A program made the position numbers and the translations under genes. A stretch of 64,000 bases of DNA from Paludibacter sp. (GTDB taxonomy: Bacteria > Bacteroidota > Bacteroidia > Bacteroidales > Paludibacteraceae). The DNA lies in the NCBI RefSeq assembly GCF_009712605.1, contig NZ_WASO01000003.1, forward strand, positions 319,773 to 383,772, written 5' to 3'. Below are positions 54,346 to 63,739 of this stretch, piece by piece. The notes under the pieces were generated by a model, which was given only the letters and a program-made list of their open reading frames with translations, did no database searches and was not told where the DNA came from. Position 1 is the stretch's first letter, and the number at the start of each line of letters is the position of its first letter.

Positions 54346-55244
54346 TTATATTCCGACCTTGATATTGTTCTTAAACAGAAAATCGATAAACAAAGACTGA
54401 GGAGTTAGTTGGGGACCCATCCGTTCTGCAATGCGGAATTGTCGGAGAATGGATAGACCCGGAATCTGGAGGATTTTTAAGGATCTTGCTTTTACCTCTT
54501 TTCGTATGGCAAATCTAGATACGAAGGCAATGCTGTCGTAGTAATCCAGAAAGTGCTTAATAGCTTCTGTGGCTCCCAGATGTGCCGCGGCATGCAGCAA
54601 CGAAGCATCAATGTTGTTTTGAGAAAAAGCCTGCATCAGGGTTTCAAGGGTGCCGGAACCCTCTTCGCGCAGGATGATGGGGGCCGAAATTAATTCGGCT
54701 ACGCTTATGGTGTCTTTTTGAGCATAGACACTTTTTGCGCCTGTAACTGCCACAATTTCGTCTTTTGCAAATGCCGTATACCTCAATTCCTGTATGCCGG
54801 AACTATTTTCGACCAAAGCGACATCAATTTCGTTGTTAATTAAAAGGGATTCAACTTGTTTCGAGTTTCCGGCAACCATTGAAAGCGTGACTTTGGGATA
54901 GCGTTTGTGGAATTTTGCCAAAAGTTCAGGTATGACATATTGAGCAATGGTAGAACTGGCGCCCAAACGAAGCGATCCTTCACTTTCACCCTTTAGAGAA
55001 CTAAGTTCAAAATCGAGTTCGTTATACAGATTTTAATTGTCCCTAACCGATTGTATAAGATTTCTCCTGCCGGAGTTAAAAAAATCTTGTTCCCTTTTCT
55101 GACAAACAAGGCTATGCCCGTTTTTTGCTCCAGTTCATGAATGTGTTTTGTCACTGCCGGTTGGGATATGTAAAGGCTTTCGGCAGCCTTGGTAATGTTA
55201 AGTCGTTCGGCCACTGCCATGAATACTTTTTCTCGGTAATCCAT
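54346..55244 (-). pseudogene. LysR-family regulator with one frameshift
   Basis: Starts at 55244 (MDYREKVFMAVAERLNITKA). The HTH (AAESLYISQPAVTKHIHELE) is intact, but the frame ends at 54993. The other frame continues NLYNELDFELSSLKGESEGS into the substrate-binding domain (GASSTIAQYVIPELLAKFHK) to 54346. One extra base in the T-run at 55031-55034 would restore an intact 300-residue protein. Effector unknown. Confidence 0.85.
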
Positions 55245-55292
55245 ACTGAATAAGTCTGTTTGAATCTTGCGTACAATCGCAGGAATTGAGGA

Positions 55293-55335
55293 CAAAAATA
55301 CAACTTTTGTATCAGGATTTTATTTGTTATTTTTG
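55293..55335. promoter_or_regulatory. Divergent promoters of LysR gene and amidase
   Basis: Plus: TTTG 55306-55309, spacer 18, TATTTTTG 55328-55335. Minus: TATTTTTG at 55300-55293. The two promoters lie within 43 bases, so the LysR protein (if made) may regulate the amidase. Confidence 0.6.
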
Positions 55336-55358
55336 TAGCTTAAAACTGATGTGCAAAA

Positions 55359-56609
55359 ATGAGAAAGCTACACATAGTATTTGTCGGTCTGTTATCTTTT
55401 GTATTGTCCTTTGGCACAGTGTTTGCTGCTGGTTTTACGGTCACCATTGATGCTGGTCATGGAGGAAAAGACCCCGGTGCTATCGGCTCTTTTGCGAAGG
55501 AAAAGAATATTAATCTGGCTGTTGCGTTGAGAGTCGGTAAGATTATCGAAAGCCGGTATCCGGATGTCAGGGTTGTTTATACCAGAAAAACGGATGTGTT
55601 TATTCCTTTGGAAGAAAGGGCCGCGATTGCAAATAATGCTCATTCAAATTTATTTCTTTGCATCCACACCAATTCATCTCCGAGTCCGGCAGCTTCAGGA
55701 TCAGAAACATACACGCTTGGATTGGCAAAAACTCAGGCAAACATGAACGTCGCGCGTCGTGAGAATGCTGTGATCTTGTTGGAAGATAACTACAAGCAAC
55801 GTTATCAGGGATTTAACCCGAATTCGACAGACTCTTACATCATGTTTGAATACATGCAGGACAAATATATCGACCGCAGTGTTCAATTTGCATCTGACAT
55901 TCAAACTCAATTTGCACAAAAGGCCAGCCGATCTGATAGGGGAGTGCGTCAGGCGGGTTTTTGGGTATTGCACCGTACAGCAATGCCCGCGGTTCTCGTC
56001 GAAGTTGGGTATGTTTCAAATAAAAACGAGGAGGAATTCATTTCGTCTGAAGCAGGACAGGAACGTTTGGCAGAGTCAATAGTTGCTGCTTTCGGAAAGT
56101 TCAAACATGAGAACGACCGTCGTTCCGGTAAACTGCAAGTGGCGGCAGATAGAGAAGATACCGTTTCTGCAGCAAGACTCGATCGGCCGGCTAAACAAGA
56201 TTCAACGCGACAAGAGTCGGAAGATAAACGAACAACGAAAAAGAAGAAGAAAAAGAACACCCAACAGGTTGTAGAAGAAGCTCCGAAACAGGAAATAATA
56301 CCTGCTCAAAAAGAAGCACAAGAGACTGTCGGGGCTGACGCTTTGGTATTCAAAGTACAGTTTTTTACCTCACCGACTAAGGTGCGTAAAAATAGTTCGA
56401 AGCTCAAAGGAGTGAAGGATGTGGATTTTTATCAGGAAAAGGGGGCTTATAAGTATACGACAGCAGAATCGGAAGATTATAACCAGGTCGTGAATTCTTT
56501 CAAACAATTGCTGAAGACTTTTCCGGATGCGTTTATTGTGGCATTTAAAGGAGGACAGAAAGTTCCTTTGCAGGATGCCATCAAACAATGGAAAAAGCAG
56601 AAAAAATAA
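55359..56609 (+). CDS. N-acetylmuramoyl-L-alanine amidase with SPOR-like C-terminus
   Basis: 416 residues. Signal peptide ending VFA. Amidase_3 domain (about 28-245): DAGHGGKDPGAIG (zinc His), EKNINLAVALRVG (second ligand Glu), CIHTNSSP and VLVEVGYVSN (catalytic Glu). A Lys/Glu-rich linker follows (270-325), then a SPOR-like domain (VFKVQFFTSPTKV...). Cleaves the amide between muramic acid and peptide during cell separation. Followed after 39 bases by the MCE gene. Confidence 0.94.
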   Translation: MRKLHIVFVGLLSFVLSFGTVFAAGFTVTIDAGHGGKDPGAIGSFAKEKNINLAVALRVGKIIESRYPDVRVVYTRKTDVFIPLEERAAIANNAHSNLFLCIHTNSSPSPAASGSETYTLGLAKTQANMNVARRENAVILLEDNYKQRYQGFNPNSTDSYIMFEYMQDKYIDRSVQFASDIQTQFAQKASRSDRGVRQAGFWVLHRTAMPAVLVEVGYVSNKNEEEFISSEAGQERLAESIVAAFGKFKHENDRRSGKLQVAADREDTVSAARLDRPAKQDSTRQESEDKRTTKKKKKKNTQQVVEEAPKQEIIPAQKEAQETVGADALVFKVQFFTSPTKVRKNSSKLKGVKDVDFYQEKGAYKYTTAESEDYNQVVNSFKQLLKTFPDAFIVAFKGGQKVPLQDAIKQWKKQKK

Positions 56610-56648
56610 CAACGGTAGTATGCCGATAACAAGGATAATATACATTTT

Positions 56649-57560
56649 ATGAACAAAGAATTTTTATCAAAAAGCCGGGAGATACGTATCGGAGTGATCG
56701 TAATTATTGCTATCGGCTTGCTCTTTTTTGGATTGAACTACCTTAAAGGAGTAAATATTTTCTCCCCAACAAACTACTATGTTGCCATCTACAAAAATGT
56801 TGACGGACTTGTACCTTCCAACGCGGTTTACATTAAAGGCTATAAGGTAGGTCAGATCGATAAGATAGTCTACGATTTCAATCGCGACAGCTCGTTTATG
56901 GTGTACATGACAATCAATAAAGACTTGAAGCTTCCTAAAGGAACAAGGGCAGAACTGGCTGACGAAGGGTTAGTTGGAGGTAAGCAGGTCAACCTGGTTT
57001 TGGGGCCGGCTTCCGAAACGTACTATCATTCGGGCGATATTATTGAATCATCAGTTCCGGTTACATTGATGGAGACCCTGAAAACTGGGATTGTTCCTAA
57101 TCTGGAAAAGATTGTACCCAAACTCGATTCTCTCGTTACCAACTTAAACAAGGTGGCATCCGATCCTGCAATCGGAAAAAGCTTGGCTTCGATACAACGT
57201 ACAACTGCCAATCTGGATGAAACATCTGCCCAGTTAAAATCTATGATGCATAAAGATGTTCCTCAGATTATTACCAAGGTTAACAAGATTACCGATAATT
57301 TTGCTTCTGTGAGCGATAATTTGCGGAATGCCAACTTCGCAGCTACAATTGCCAGCATTAATCATACATTGGCCAATCTGGAGTCGGCAACCGGTAAACT
57401 GAACAGTAAAGATGGAACTTTAGGATTGTTGCTTAACGACAAGACCTTATACGTCAACCTGTCGAATATGACCGGCAGTGCCAACGATCTGATGGTTGAC
57501 CTGAAAGCTCACCCAAAACGTTATGTTCATTTCTCTGTTTTTGGGAAGAAAGATAAATAA
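56649..57560 (+). CDS. MlaD-family MCE protein
   Basis: 303 residues. One N-terminal membrane helix (GVIVIIAIGLLFFGLNYL, about 15-32) and an MCE domain (about 40-120: VAIYKNVDGLVPSNAVYIKG, GLVGGKQVNLV). A long helical C-terminal region with repeated TTANLDET and NLESATGK motifs follows. MCE proteins are periplasmic hexamers that carry phospholipids between membranes with an ATPase/permease complex. No MlaE/F genes lie in the window. Confidence 0.92.
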   Translation: MNKEFLSKSREIRIGVIVIIAIGLLFFGLNYLKGVNIFSPTNYYVAIYKNVDGLVPSNAVYIKGYKVGQIDKIVYDFNRDSSFMVYMTINKDLKLPKGTRAELADEGLVGGKQVNLVLGPASETYYHSGDIIESSVPVTLMETLKTGIVPNLEKIVPKLDSLVTNLNKVASDPAIGKSLASIQRTTANLDETSAQLKSMMHKDVPQIITKVNKITDNFASVSDNLRNANFAATIASINHTLANLESATGKLNSKDGTLGLLLNDKTLYVNLSNMTGSANDLMVDLKAHPKRYVHFSVFGKKDK

Positions 57561-57569
57561 ACCCTATTT

Positions 57570-57656
57570 GACAATGCGATAATTTGAAAATGTGCCAATT
57601 TTACGGCAGATATCATTTTCAAATTTTCAAATCCTCAAATTTTCAAATTGAACAAC
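57570..57656. repeat. Repeats of CAAATTTTCAAA before trxB
   Basis: The motif CAAATTTTCAAAT occurs three times with overlaps between 57585 and 57649, in AT-rich DNA directly upstream of thioredoxin reductase. Purpose unknown. Confidence 0.4.
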
Positions 57657-58649
57657 ATGGATTTTCAAACATTAAATCTCAATAATCCGGCTCCGGCACA
57701 GAGTGTGACTGGAGCAGCCGAACAAGTACGATGCCTTATTATCGGTTCGGGACCTGCCGGATACACGGCAGCTATTTATGCCGGTCGCGCCAATCTGGCT
57801 CCTGTTTTGTATGAAGGAATGCAACCCGGTGGCCAGTTGACAACTACCACTGACGTGGAAAATTTTCCTGGTTATCCTTCCGGAGTGGACGGCAATCAGC
57901 TGATGGCAGACCTTCGCGAACAGGCTGCTCGTTTTGGAGCTGATCTTCGTTATGGTGCTGCTACGGCTGCTGATCTTTCATCTTCTCCTTACAAAATAAC
58001 TATCGATGGAGAAAAGCTGATTGAAGCAGAATCGGTGATTATTGCTACCGGAGCTTCGGCAAAATATCTTGGTTTGCCCGACGAACAAAAATACGCTGGC
58101 TCGGGTGTGTCGGCTTGCGCAACCTGCGATGGATTTTTCTATCGCAAAAAAACGGTTGCTGTGGTCGGGGGTGGCGATACAGCCTGCGAAGAAGCGTTGT
58201 ATCTTTCTCACCTTGCATCAAAAGTGTACCTGATTGTTCGCAAACCTTTCCTTCGTGCTTCCGTTATCATGCGTGAACGGGTGATGAATGCCCCGAATAT
58301 TGAGGTGTTGTTCGAGCATGTTACCAAAGGCTTGTTTGGTGAAGGTGTAGTGCAGGGTGCTACTTTGGTGAAAAAGCCAGGCACAGCCGAAGAGGAAGAA
58401 GTGAAAATTGCCATCGATGGCTTTTTCCTTGGTATCGGTCACCAGCCAAATACCGGTATTTTCAAAGAGTATCTCGAATTGGACGAAAACGGATATATAG
58501 TTACCTTGCCAGATTCTCCCGCAACTAAGATCCCGGGTGTGTTTGCTGCCGGCGACGTGGCAGATCCGGTTTACAAGCAGGCGATCACTGCTGCGGGTAG
58601 CGGTTGCAAGGCTGCGATTGAAGCTGAACGATATCTCTCCTGTAAATAA
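57657..58649 (+). CDS. trxB: Thioredoxin-disulfide reductase
   Basis: 330 residues from the ATG at 57657 (MDFQTLNLNNPAPAQSV). FAD-binding GSGPAGYTAAIYAGRA, redox pair Cys-Ala-Thr-Cys (ACATCDG), NADPH-binding GGGDTACEEALYLS, and C-terminal FAAGDVADPVYKQAITAAGSG (split). Keeps thioredoxin reduced in the cytoplasm. Confidence 0.97.
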   Translation: MDFQTLNLNNPAPAQSVTGAAEQVRCLIIGSGPAGYTAAIYAGRANLAPVLYEGMQPGGQLTTTTDVENFPGYPSGVDGNQLMADLREQAARFGADLRYGAATAADLSSSPYKITIDGEKLIEAESVIIATGASAKYLGLPDEQKYAGSGVSACATCDGFFYRKKTVAVVGGGDTACEEALYLSHLASKVYLIVRKPFLRASVIMRERVMNAPNIEVLFEHVTKGLFGEGVVQGATLVKKPGTAEEEEVKIAIDGFFLGIGHQPNTGIFKEYLELDENGYIVTLPDSPATKIPGVFAAGDVADPVYKQAITAAGSGCKAAIEAERYLSCK

Positions 58650-58654
58650 TTTAC

Positions 58655-58687
58655 AAACGCCGGTTGATTTTCATCCGGCGTTTTTTT
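58655..58687 (+). terminator. Terminator after trxB
   Basis: AAACGCCGG (58655-58663) and CCGGCGTTT (58675-58683) with T7. It lies inside the longer frame for the next gene, which supports the later start at 58712. Confidence 0.9.
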
Positions 58688-58711
58688 ATATCTTTGCTCA
58701 AACGGTATGGT

Positions 58712-59488
58712 ATGAAACACAAAATGCACGAAATCGGGATGGCGCTGAGTGGTGGTGGTATAAAGGCCATTGCCCATTTGGGGGTACTTCAGGCAATGGA
58801 GGAACATGGCCTGAAGCCCGGGATTATGGCGGGAGTAAGTGCCGGAGCCATAGTGGGGGCACTTTATGCCGATGGACATTCTCCCCGCGATATTGCGCTC
58901 TTTTTTCAGGAATCGAAATTTCTTCAATTGGCCAAGGTGGCGGTTCCCCGGAAAGGTTTTATATCGTCAACCCGTTTCTATAGGGCTATAGGTGGGATGC
59001 TTCGGGCACAGACTTTTGAGGAGTTACCAATGCCGTTGGTGATTAATGCCACTGATTTTTCGGATGGCAAGCCGGCTTACTTCAGTTCCGGGCCACTCCT
59101 GAAGGTGATCATTGCCTCGTCGAGTATTCCTGTTGTGATGAATCCGGTGGAGATGAACGGGAAACAGTATGTCGACGGAGGAATCTTTTGCAACCTGCCG
59201 GCACGAGCTATCCGAACTCATTGCCACAAACTGATAGGAGTACATGTAAATCCTATTACAACAGTCAAACCACTCACTTCTATTATCGAAATTGCAGAAC
59301 GAACTTATCATCTGACCGTGCAATCGAATACAGTAGAAGAAAAACAGGTGTGTGATCTGGTGATAGAACCGGCAAAAGCCCGTGAATTCGGAATGTTTGA
59401 TACCTCCAAGAGTCTCCATATTTTTGATATTGGTTACGAGGCCGGAATGCGGGCTCTCGACAAACACAGGAAAAAACTCGAGAAATAG
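58712..59488 (+). CDS. Patatin-like phospholipase
   Basis: 258 residues from the ATG at 58712 (MKHKMHEIGMALSGGG). The upstream in-frame start would include the trxB terminator, so it is set aside. Catalytic dyad: Ser in GVSAGA and Asp in VDGG (about 165); oxyanion loop GGGIKA. RssA-type length. Likely acyl hydrolase on membrane lipids; no partner nearby. Confidence 0.93.
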   Translation: MKHKMHEIGMALSGGGIKAIAHLGVLQAMEEHGLKPGIMAGVSAGAIVGALYADGHSPRDIALFFQESKFLQLAKVAVPRKGFISSTRFYRAIGGMLRAQTFEELPMPLVINATDFSDGKPAYFSSGPLLKVIIASSSIPVVMNPVEMNGKQYVDGGIFCNLPARAIRTHCHKLIGVHVNPITTVKPLTSIIEIAERTYHLTVQSNTVEEKQVCDLVIEPAKAREFGMFDTSKSLHIFDIGYEAGMRALDKHRKKLEK

Positions 59489-59504
59489 GCATTTGATAAA
59501 ATAC

Positions 59505-59546
59505 AAACCGGCCGGTACAAAATCAATTCGTACCGGCCGGTTTAGT
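59505..59546. terminator. Terminator between patatin and phosphoglucomutase genes
   Basis: AAACCGGCCGGTAC (59505-59518) pairs with GTACCGGCCGGTTT (59530-59543) around an 11-base loop. Works for the plus-strand patatin; the minus-strand gene ends 54 bases away. Confidence 0.85.
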
Positions 59547-59599
59547 TTATCGAGCTATCAGATTGTCTTGGTTCTTGGCTCTTGGTTCTTTTGTCTGTA

Positions 59600-61348
59600 T
59601 CAGATTCCCAACGATTTTTTCACCGCGTCTACCTTTGCTTCTGCAGCGGCATTAACGGCGTCGTATTCGTCGCGACTGTTCAGTGTACCGCGTACTTCGA
59701 CGTAGAATTTGATTTTCGGCTCGGTTCCCGAGGGGCGTACCGAAATTTTGGTGCCGTCGGCTGTGAAGTATTGCAGTACGTCGCTGGTAGTTGGCATCAC
59801 CAGATCAGTAATCGTTCCAGCGGCAACGTCGGTTTGCTTCAACGCTTTGTAATCTTTGATGAAGGCAACAGGCGATCCGGCAATCTCTTTCGGTGGGTTG
59901 GTGCGGAAATCGCTCATCATCTGCTTAATTTCGTCAGCTCCCGATTTGCCTTTACGAACAATAGAGATTCCTTTTTCCTTGCCAAAACCATATTCGAGGT
60001 AGATGTCCTGAATCATTTCGTAGAGCGTTTTGCCATTGTCTTTAGCCCAAGCTGCAATTTCGGCCATTAACGAGCAGGCAGAAATGGCGTCTTTGTCGCG
60101 TACAAAATCCTGTGCAAGGAATCCATAACTTTCTTCTCCGCCTCCGATGTATTGGCGTTTACCCTCGAATTCACGAATCACGGCCGCAATCCATTTAAAT
60201 CCTGTGTAACAATCAAAGCATTCAACACCATTTTTCTCTGCGAGTTCTTTGATGATTTCGGTTGTTACAATTGTCTTCACTGCAAATTCACTACCTGTGA
60301 TTTTACCCAATTCTTTCCAACGACGGATCAGGTAATACATGAAAATAAGAGCCGTTTGGTTTCCATTTACCAAGATCCATTCTCCTTTGTCATTTTTTAC
60401 AGCGATGCCAAGACGATCAGCATCAGGGTCGGAAGCCATCACAATGTCGGCATCCACCGCTTTTGCCTTGTGAATCGCCATGTCGAGCGCAGCCGGTTCT
60501 TCGGGATTAGGAGAAACAACGGTCGGAAAATCGCCACTTACCACATCTTGTTCGGGAACATGAATTACGTTAGTAAATCCAAGTTTGCCAAGCATGCGCG
60601 GAATTAACTGCCCGCCGGTACCATGAATAGGAGTATAAACAATTTTCAAATCTTTGTTGCGGGCGATAGATTCCGGAGACAAAGAGATCGTTTTGATTTT
60701 GTCGAGGTAAATACTATCAATTTCTTCTCCGATAATTTCGATCAGGGCAGGGTTTCCTTTGAATTTTATTTCGTCGACGTTTTTGATATTTTCTACCTCT
60801 TTAATCACATTCACATCGTGCGGAGCAATCATTTGTGCACCGTCGTTCCAATAAGCCTTGTAGCCATTGTATTCTTTCGGGTTGTGAGAGGCAGTGATTA
60901 TAATTCCGCTCTGGCAACCCAGGTGACGAATGGCAAAAGATGCTTCCGGGGTAGGGCGAAGATCTTCAAACAGATACACTTTGATGCCATTGGCAGAAAA
61001 TATATCGGCAGATATTTCGGCAAACTTGCGGCTGTTGTTACGGCAGTCGTGCCCAATCACTACTTTAATTTCGGGTAAAGAACCGAATTCTTTTTTCAGG
61101 TAGTTTGACAAACCTTGTGTTGCTGCACCCACCGTATATATGTTCATGCGGTTAGTGCCAACACCCATTATTCCGCGAAGTCCACCAGTTCCAAACTCAA
61201 GGTCTTTATAAAAGGCTTCGATAAGGTCTGTTTTGTCAGAAGAGGCTAACATTTTTCCTACTTCCTGTTTGGTAACTTCGTCATAGTTGCCGGTGAGCCA
61301 CTGTTGAGCTTTTTTCTCAACTATCGCGAGTAATTCTTTGTCTTCCAT
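59600..61348 (-). CDS. Phosphoglucomutase/phosphomannomutase
   Basis: 582 residues. Catalytic serine loop TASHNPKEYNGYK (about 155), metal loop DPDADRLGIA, sugar loop GGEESYGF and phosphate loop RPSGTEPKIKF. Length fits the PgcA-like group. Interconverts hexose 1- and 6-phosphates; fits the sugar-nucleotide genes next to it. Confidence 0.95.
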   Translation of the reverse strand: MEDKELLAIVEKKAQQWLTGNYDEVTKQEVGKMLASSDKTDLIEAFYKDLEFGTGGLRGIMGVGTNRMNIYTVGAATQGLSNYLKKEFGSLPEIKVVIGHDCRNNSRKFAEISADIFSANGIKVYLFEDLRPTPEASFAIRHLGCQSGIIITASHNPKEYNGYKAYWNDGAQMIAPHDVNVIKEVENIKNVDEIKFKGNPALIEIIGEEIDSIYLDKIKTISLSPESIARNKDLKIVYTPIHGTGGQLIPRMLGKLGFTNVIHVPEQDVVSGDFPTVVSPNPEEPAALDMAIHKAKAVDADIVMASDPDADRLGIAVKNDKGEWILVNGNQTALIFMYYLIRRWKELGKITGSEFAVKTIVTTEIIKELAEKNGVECFDCYTGFKWIAAVIREFEGKRQYIGGGEESYGFLAQDFVRDKDAISACSLMAEIAAWAKDNGKTLYEMIQDIYLEYGFGKEKGISIVRKGKSGADEIKQMMSDFRTNPPKEIAGSPVAFIKDYKALKQTDVAAGTITDLVMPTTSDVLQYFTADGTKISVRPSGTEPKIKFYVEVRGTLNSRDEYDAVNAAAEAKVDAVKKSLGI

Positions 61349-61471
61349 TTACATATTTGTTTTGAAAATTTCGGGTTAAATATACAACAAACAACTAATT
61401 CTCACAATATTCGCTTTTGATTTTTATGATTAAAAAATTGTGCAGAAGTCTCGGGTTCTGTTACAATTTTG

Positions 61472-61479
61472 TATATTTG
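61472..61479 (+). promoter_or_regulatory. Promoter box TATATTTG for the nucleotidyltransferase
   Basis: A consensus box with a leader of about 165 bases to the ATG at 61651. Open frames in the leader are not convincing. Confidence 0.45.
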
Positions 61480-61650
61480 CAATAACAACCCTTGAGGCAT
61501 ATTAGAGACGAACAAATCTATAACTGCTTTGAAATGTGGGAGAAGCTTAAAACGGTAAAAATTCATATTTAGTAAAATGTAATATAAACCCGATTTTGGT
61601 CTCCTTGCTTGGTTGCTCTGGTTGACAATTAAAAAACAAATTATATTCAC

Positions 61651-62559
61651 ATGAAACCAACATTGTTTTTACTGGCTGCAGGTATGGGTAGCCGCTACGG
61701 AGGTCTGAAACAATTAGACGGATTAGGACCTAATGGCGAAACTATCATGGATTATTCGGTTTTTGATGCCGTGCGTGCCGGTTTTGGGAAAATTGTTTTC
61801 GTTATTCGTCATAGTTTCGAAAAAGACTTTACAGAACAAATTATTGCTAAGTATCGCGATATCGTTCCTGTTGAAGTTGTATTCCAGGAAATCGATTATG
61901 TTCCCGAGGGAATGGACTATAACAAGGATCGCGAAAAGCCATGGGGAACCAACCACGCTCTCCTGATGGGAAAGGATGCGATTAAAGAACCTTTTGCGGT
62001 AATCAATGCTGATGACTTTTATGGAAAGGAATCGTTTGAGATTTTGTATCAATTCCTGATGAGTGTTGAAAACAAGCAGAACGAATACTGTATGGTTGGC
62101 TATCGTGTGGGAAACACTCTTTCAGAAAGTGGTTCTGTTAGTCGGGGTGTTTGTACTACCGATGCCGACGGATACCTTACTTCAGTGGTGGAAAGAACCA
62201 GTATCGAAGAAAAAGGAGGTACAATTGTTTTTGTCGACGAAAAGGGTTTGGAAAACAAACTGGAATTCAATACTCCAGTATCGATGAATATGTGGGGTTT
62301 TACGCCAGACTATTTCAACTATTCGGAAGAGAGTTTTAAAAACTTTCTACAGACAAAAGGTCAGGAGCTAAAATCTGAATTTTATATTCCCACAGTAGTA
62401 AATGAACTGATAGTTGCAGGCAAGGCCACATGTAAGGTATTGGATACTCCTTCGAAGTGGTTTGGAGTTACCTATGCGAACGATCGCCCACAGGTGGTTC
62501 TCAAAATTAATCAGCTGATTAAAGAAGGTGTTTATCCTCAATCTTTGTGGAAGAAATAA
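61651..62559 (+). CDS. Sugar-phosphate nucleotidyltransferase
   Basis: 302 residues. LLAAGMGSRYGGLKQLDGLG is the GT-A nucleotidyltransferase signature, with a metal-binding Asp in INADDFYG. It most resembles UDP-glucose pyrophosphorylase-type proteins and stands beside galE, so UDP-sugar supply is likely. Sugar specificity not proven. Confidence 0.85.
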   Translation: MKPTLFLLAAGMGSRYGGLKQLDGLGPNGETIMDYSVFDAVRAGFGKIVFVIRHSFEKDFTEQIIAKYRDIVPVEVVFQEIDYVPEGMDYNKDREKPWGTNHALLMGKDAIKEPFAVINADDFYGKESFEILYQFLMSVENKQNEYCMVGYRVGNTLSESGSVSRGVCTTDADGYLTSVVERTSIEEKGGTIVFVDEKGLENKLEFNTPVSMNMWGFTPDYFNYSEESFKNFLQTKGQELKSEFYIPTVVNELIVAGKATCKVLDTPSKWFGVTYANDRPQVVLKINQLIKEGVYPQSLWKK

Positions 62560-62632
62560 GAATATACAATATTATATATAAGAAGGCATAAAAACCAATT
62601 GTGTTTATATGCCTTTTTCAATTCAAATATAA

Positions 62633-63661
62633 ATGGGAAAAGTAATTGTAACGGGAGGAACCGGGTATATCGGTTCACATACGGTGGTTGAACTGCAGCA
62701 AGCCGGCTACGAGGTGTTGATAATTGATAATCTGTCCAACTCTAACGTAGAAGTTCTGAACGGAATCGAAATTATCACCGGAATACGTCCTCAGTTCGAG
62801 AATCTTGATTGTCTCGACTATGTTGGCCTCGATCGTTTATTGTCAAAAAACGAGGGCGTAGAAGCGATTATTCATTTTGCAGCAAGCAAAGCTGTCGGCG
62901 AATCAGTGGAAAAACCACTCCTTTATTATAGGAATAACTTGGTTTCCCTGATGAATCTTCTCGAATTGATGCCGCTTCATGGAATTAAGAATATTGTATT
63001 CTCTTCTTCATGCACCGTTTATGGGCAACCGGATAAACTGCCGGTAAGCGAAACCGCTCCGATTAAGCCGGCATTATCTCCTTATGGCAATACGAAACAG
63101 ATCTGTGAAGAGATTATTCGCGATACACTTCATGCCAATACAGGGCTTCGGAGTATCTTGTTAAGATATTTCAACCCGATAGGTGCGCATCCATCAGCGT
63201 TGATTGGAGAATTGCCCAATGGAGTTCCGAATAATCTTATTCCTTTTGTTACACAAACGGCCATCGGGTTGCGAAAGCAATTAAGTGTTTTCGGCGATGA
63301 TTACAATACACCGGACGGATCTTGCATTCGTGACTATATAAATGTAGTAGACCTGGCAAAAGCACACGTTGTGGCAATGAAGCGCATGATCGAGCAAAAA
63401 AGCAAGACTCGTCTCGAAACTTTTAATCTCGGAACAGGACGTGGATTGTCCGTTTTGGAGCTTCTGAAAATATTTCAGGAAGTAAATCAGGTGGAAGTGC
63501 CTTATAAAATAGTTAATCGTCGAGATGGAGATATTGAACAAGTATGGGCAAATCCCGACAAAGCAAACAATGTTTTGGGGTGGAAAGCGCAGGAAACTGT
63601 CGAAGATACGCTAAAATCAGCTTGGAATTGGGAAAAACATTTGGCCGAAAAGCGGAAATAG
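62633..63661 (+). CDS. galE: UDP-glucose 4-epimerase
   Basis: 342 residues. NAD-binding GGTGYIGSH, catalytic SSSCTVYG and YGNTK (Tyr-x3-Lys), and the extended-SDR C-terminal sugar domain (VPYKIVNRRDGDIEQVWANP). Interconverts UDP-glucose and UDP-galactose. 73 bases after the nucleotidyltransferase, same strand. Confidence 0.96.
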   Translation: MGKVIVTGGTGYIGSHTVVELQQAGYEVLIIDNLSNSNVEVLNGIEIITGIRPQFENLDCLDYVGLDRLLSKNEGVEAIIHFAASKAVGESVEKPLLYYRNNLVSLMNLLELMPLHGIKNIVFSSSCTVYGQPDKLPVSETAPIKPALSPYGNTKQICEEIIRDTLHANTGLRSILLRYFNPIGAHPSALIGELPNGVPNNLIPFVTQTAIGLRKQLSVFGDDYNTPDGSCIRDYINVVDLAKAHVVAMKRMIEQKSKTRLETFNLGTGRGLSVLELLKIFQEVNQVEVPYKIVNRRDGDIEQVWANPDKANNVLGWKAQETVEDTLKSAWNWEKHLAEKRK

Positions 63662-63699
63662 CAACTATATTCTGTCTTCATATTGGGAGTAAATGACTA

Positions 63700-63739
63700 A
63701 AAAGCCTCTTGCTTTACAAAAAGAAGGAGGCTTTTGTTG
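63700..63739 (+). terminator. Terminator after galE
   Basis: AAAAGCCTC (63700-63708) and GAGGCTTTT (63728-63736) with a T-containing tail. Open frames crossing it are not genes. Confidence 0.85.

Noticed and set aside
61402..61650. An 82-codon minus-strand frame in the leader of the nucleotidyltransferase
   Set aside because: Covers a consensus promoter box for the plus-strand gene and shows no recognisable domain.
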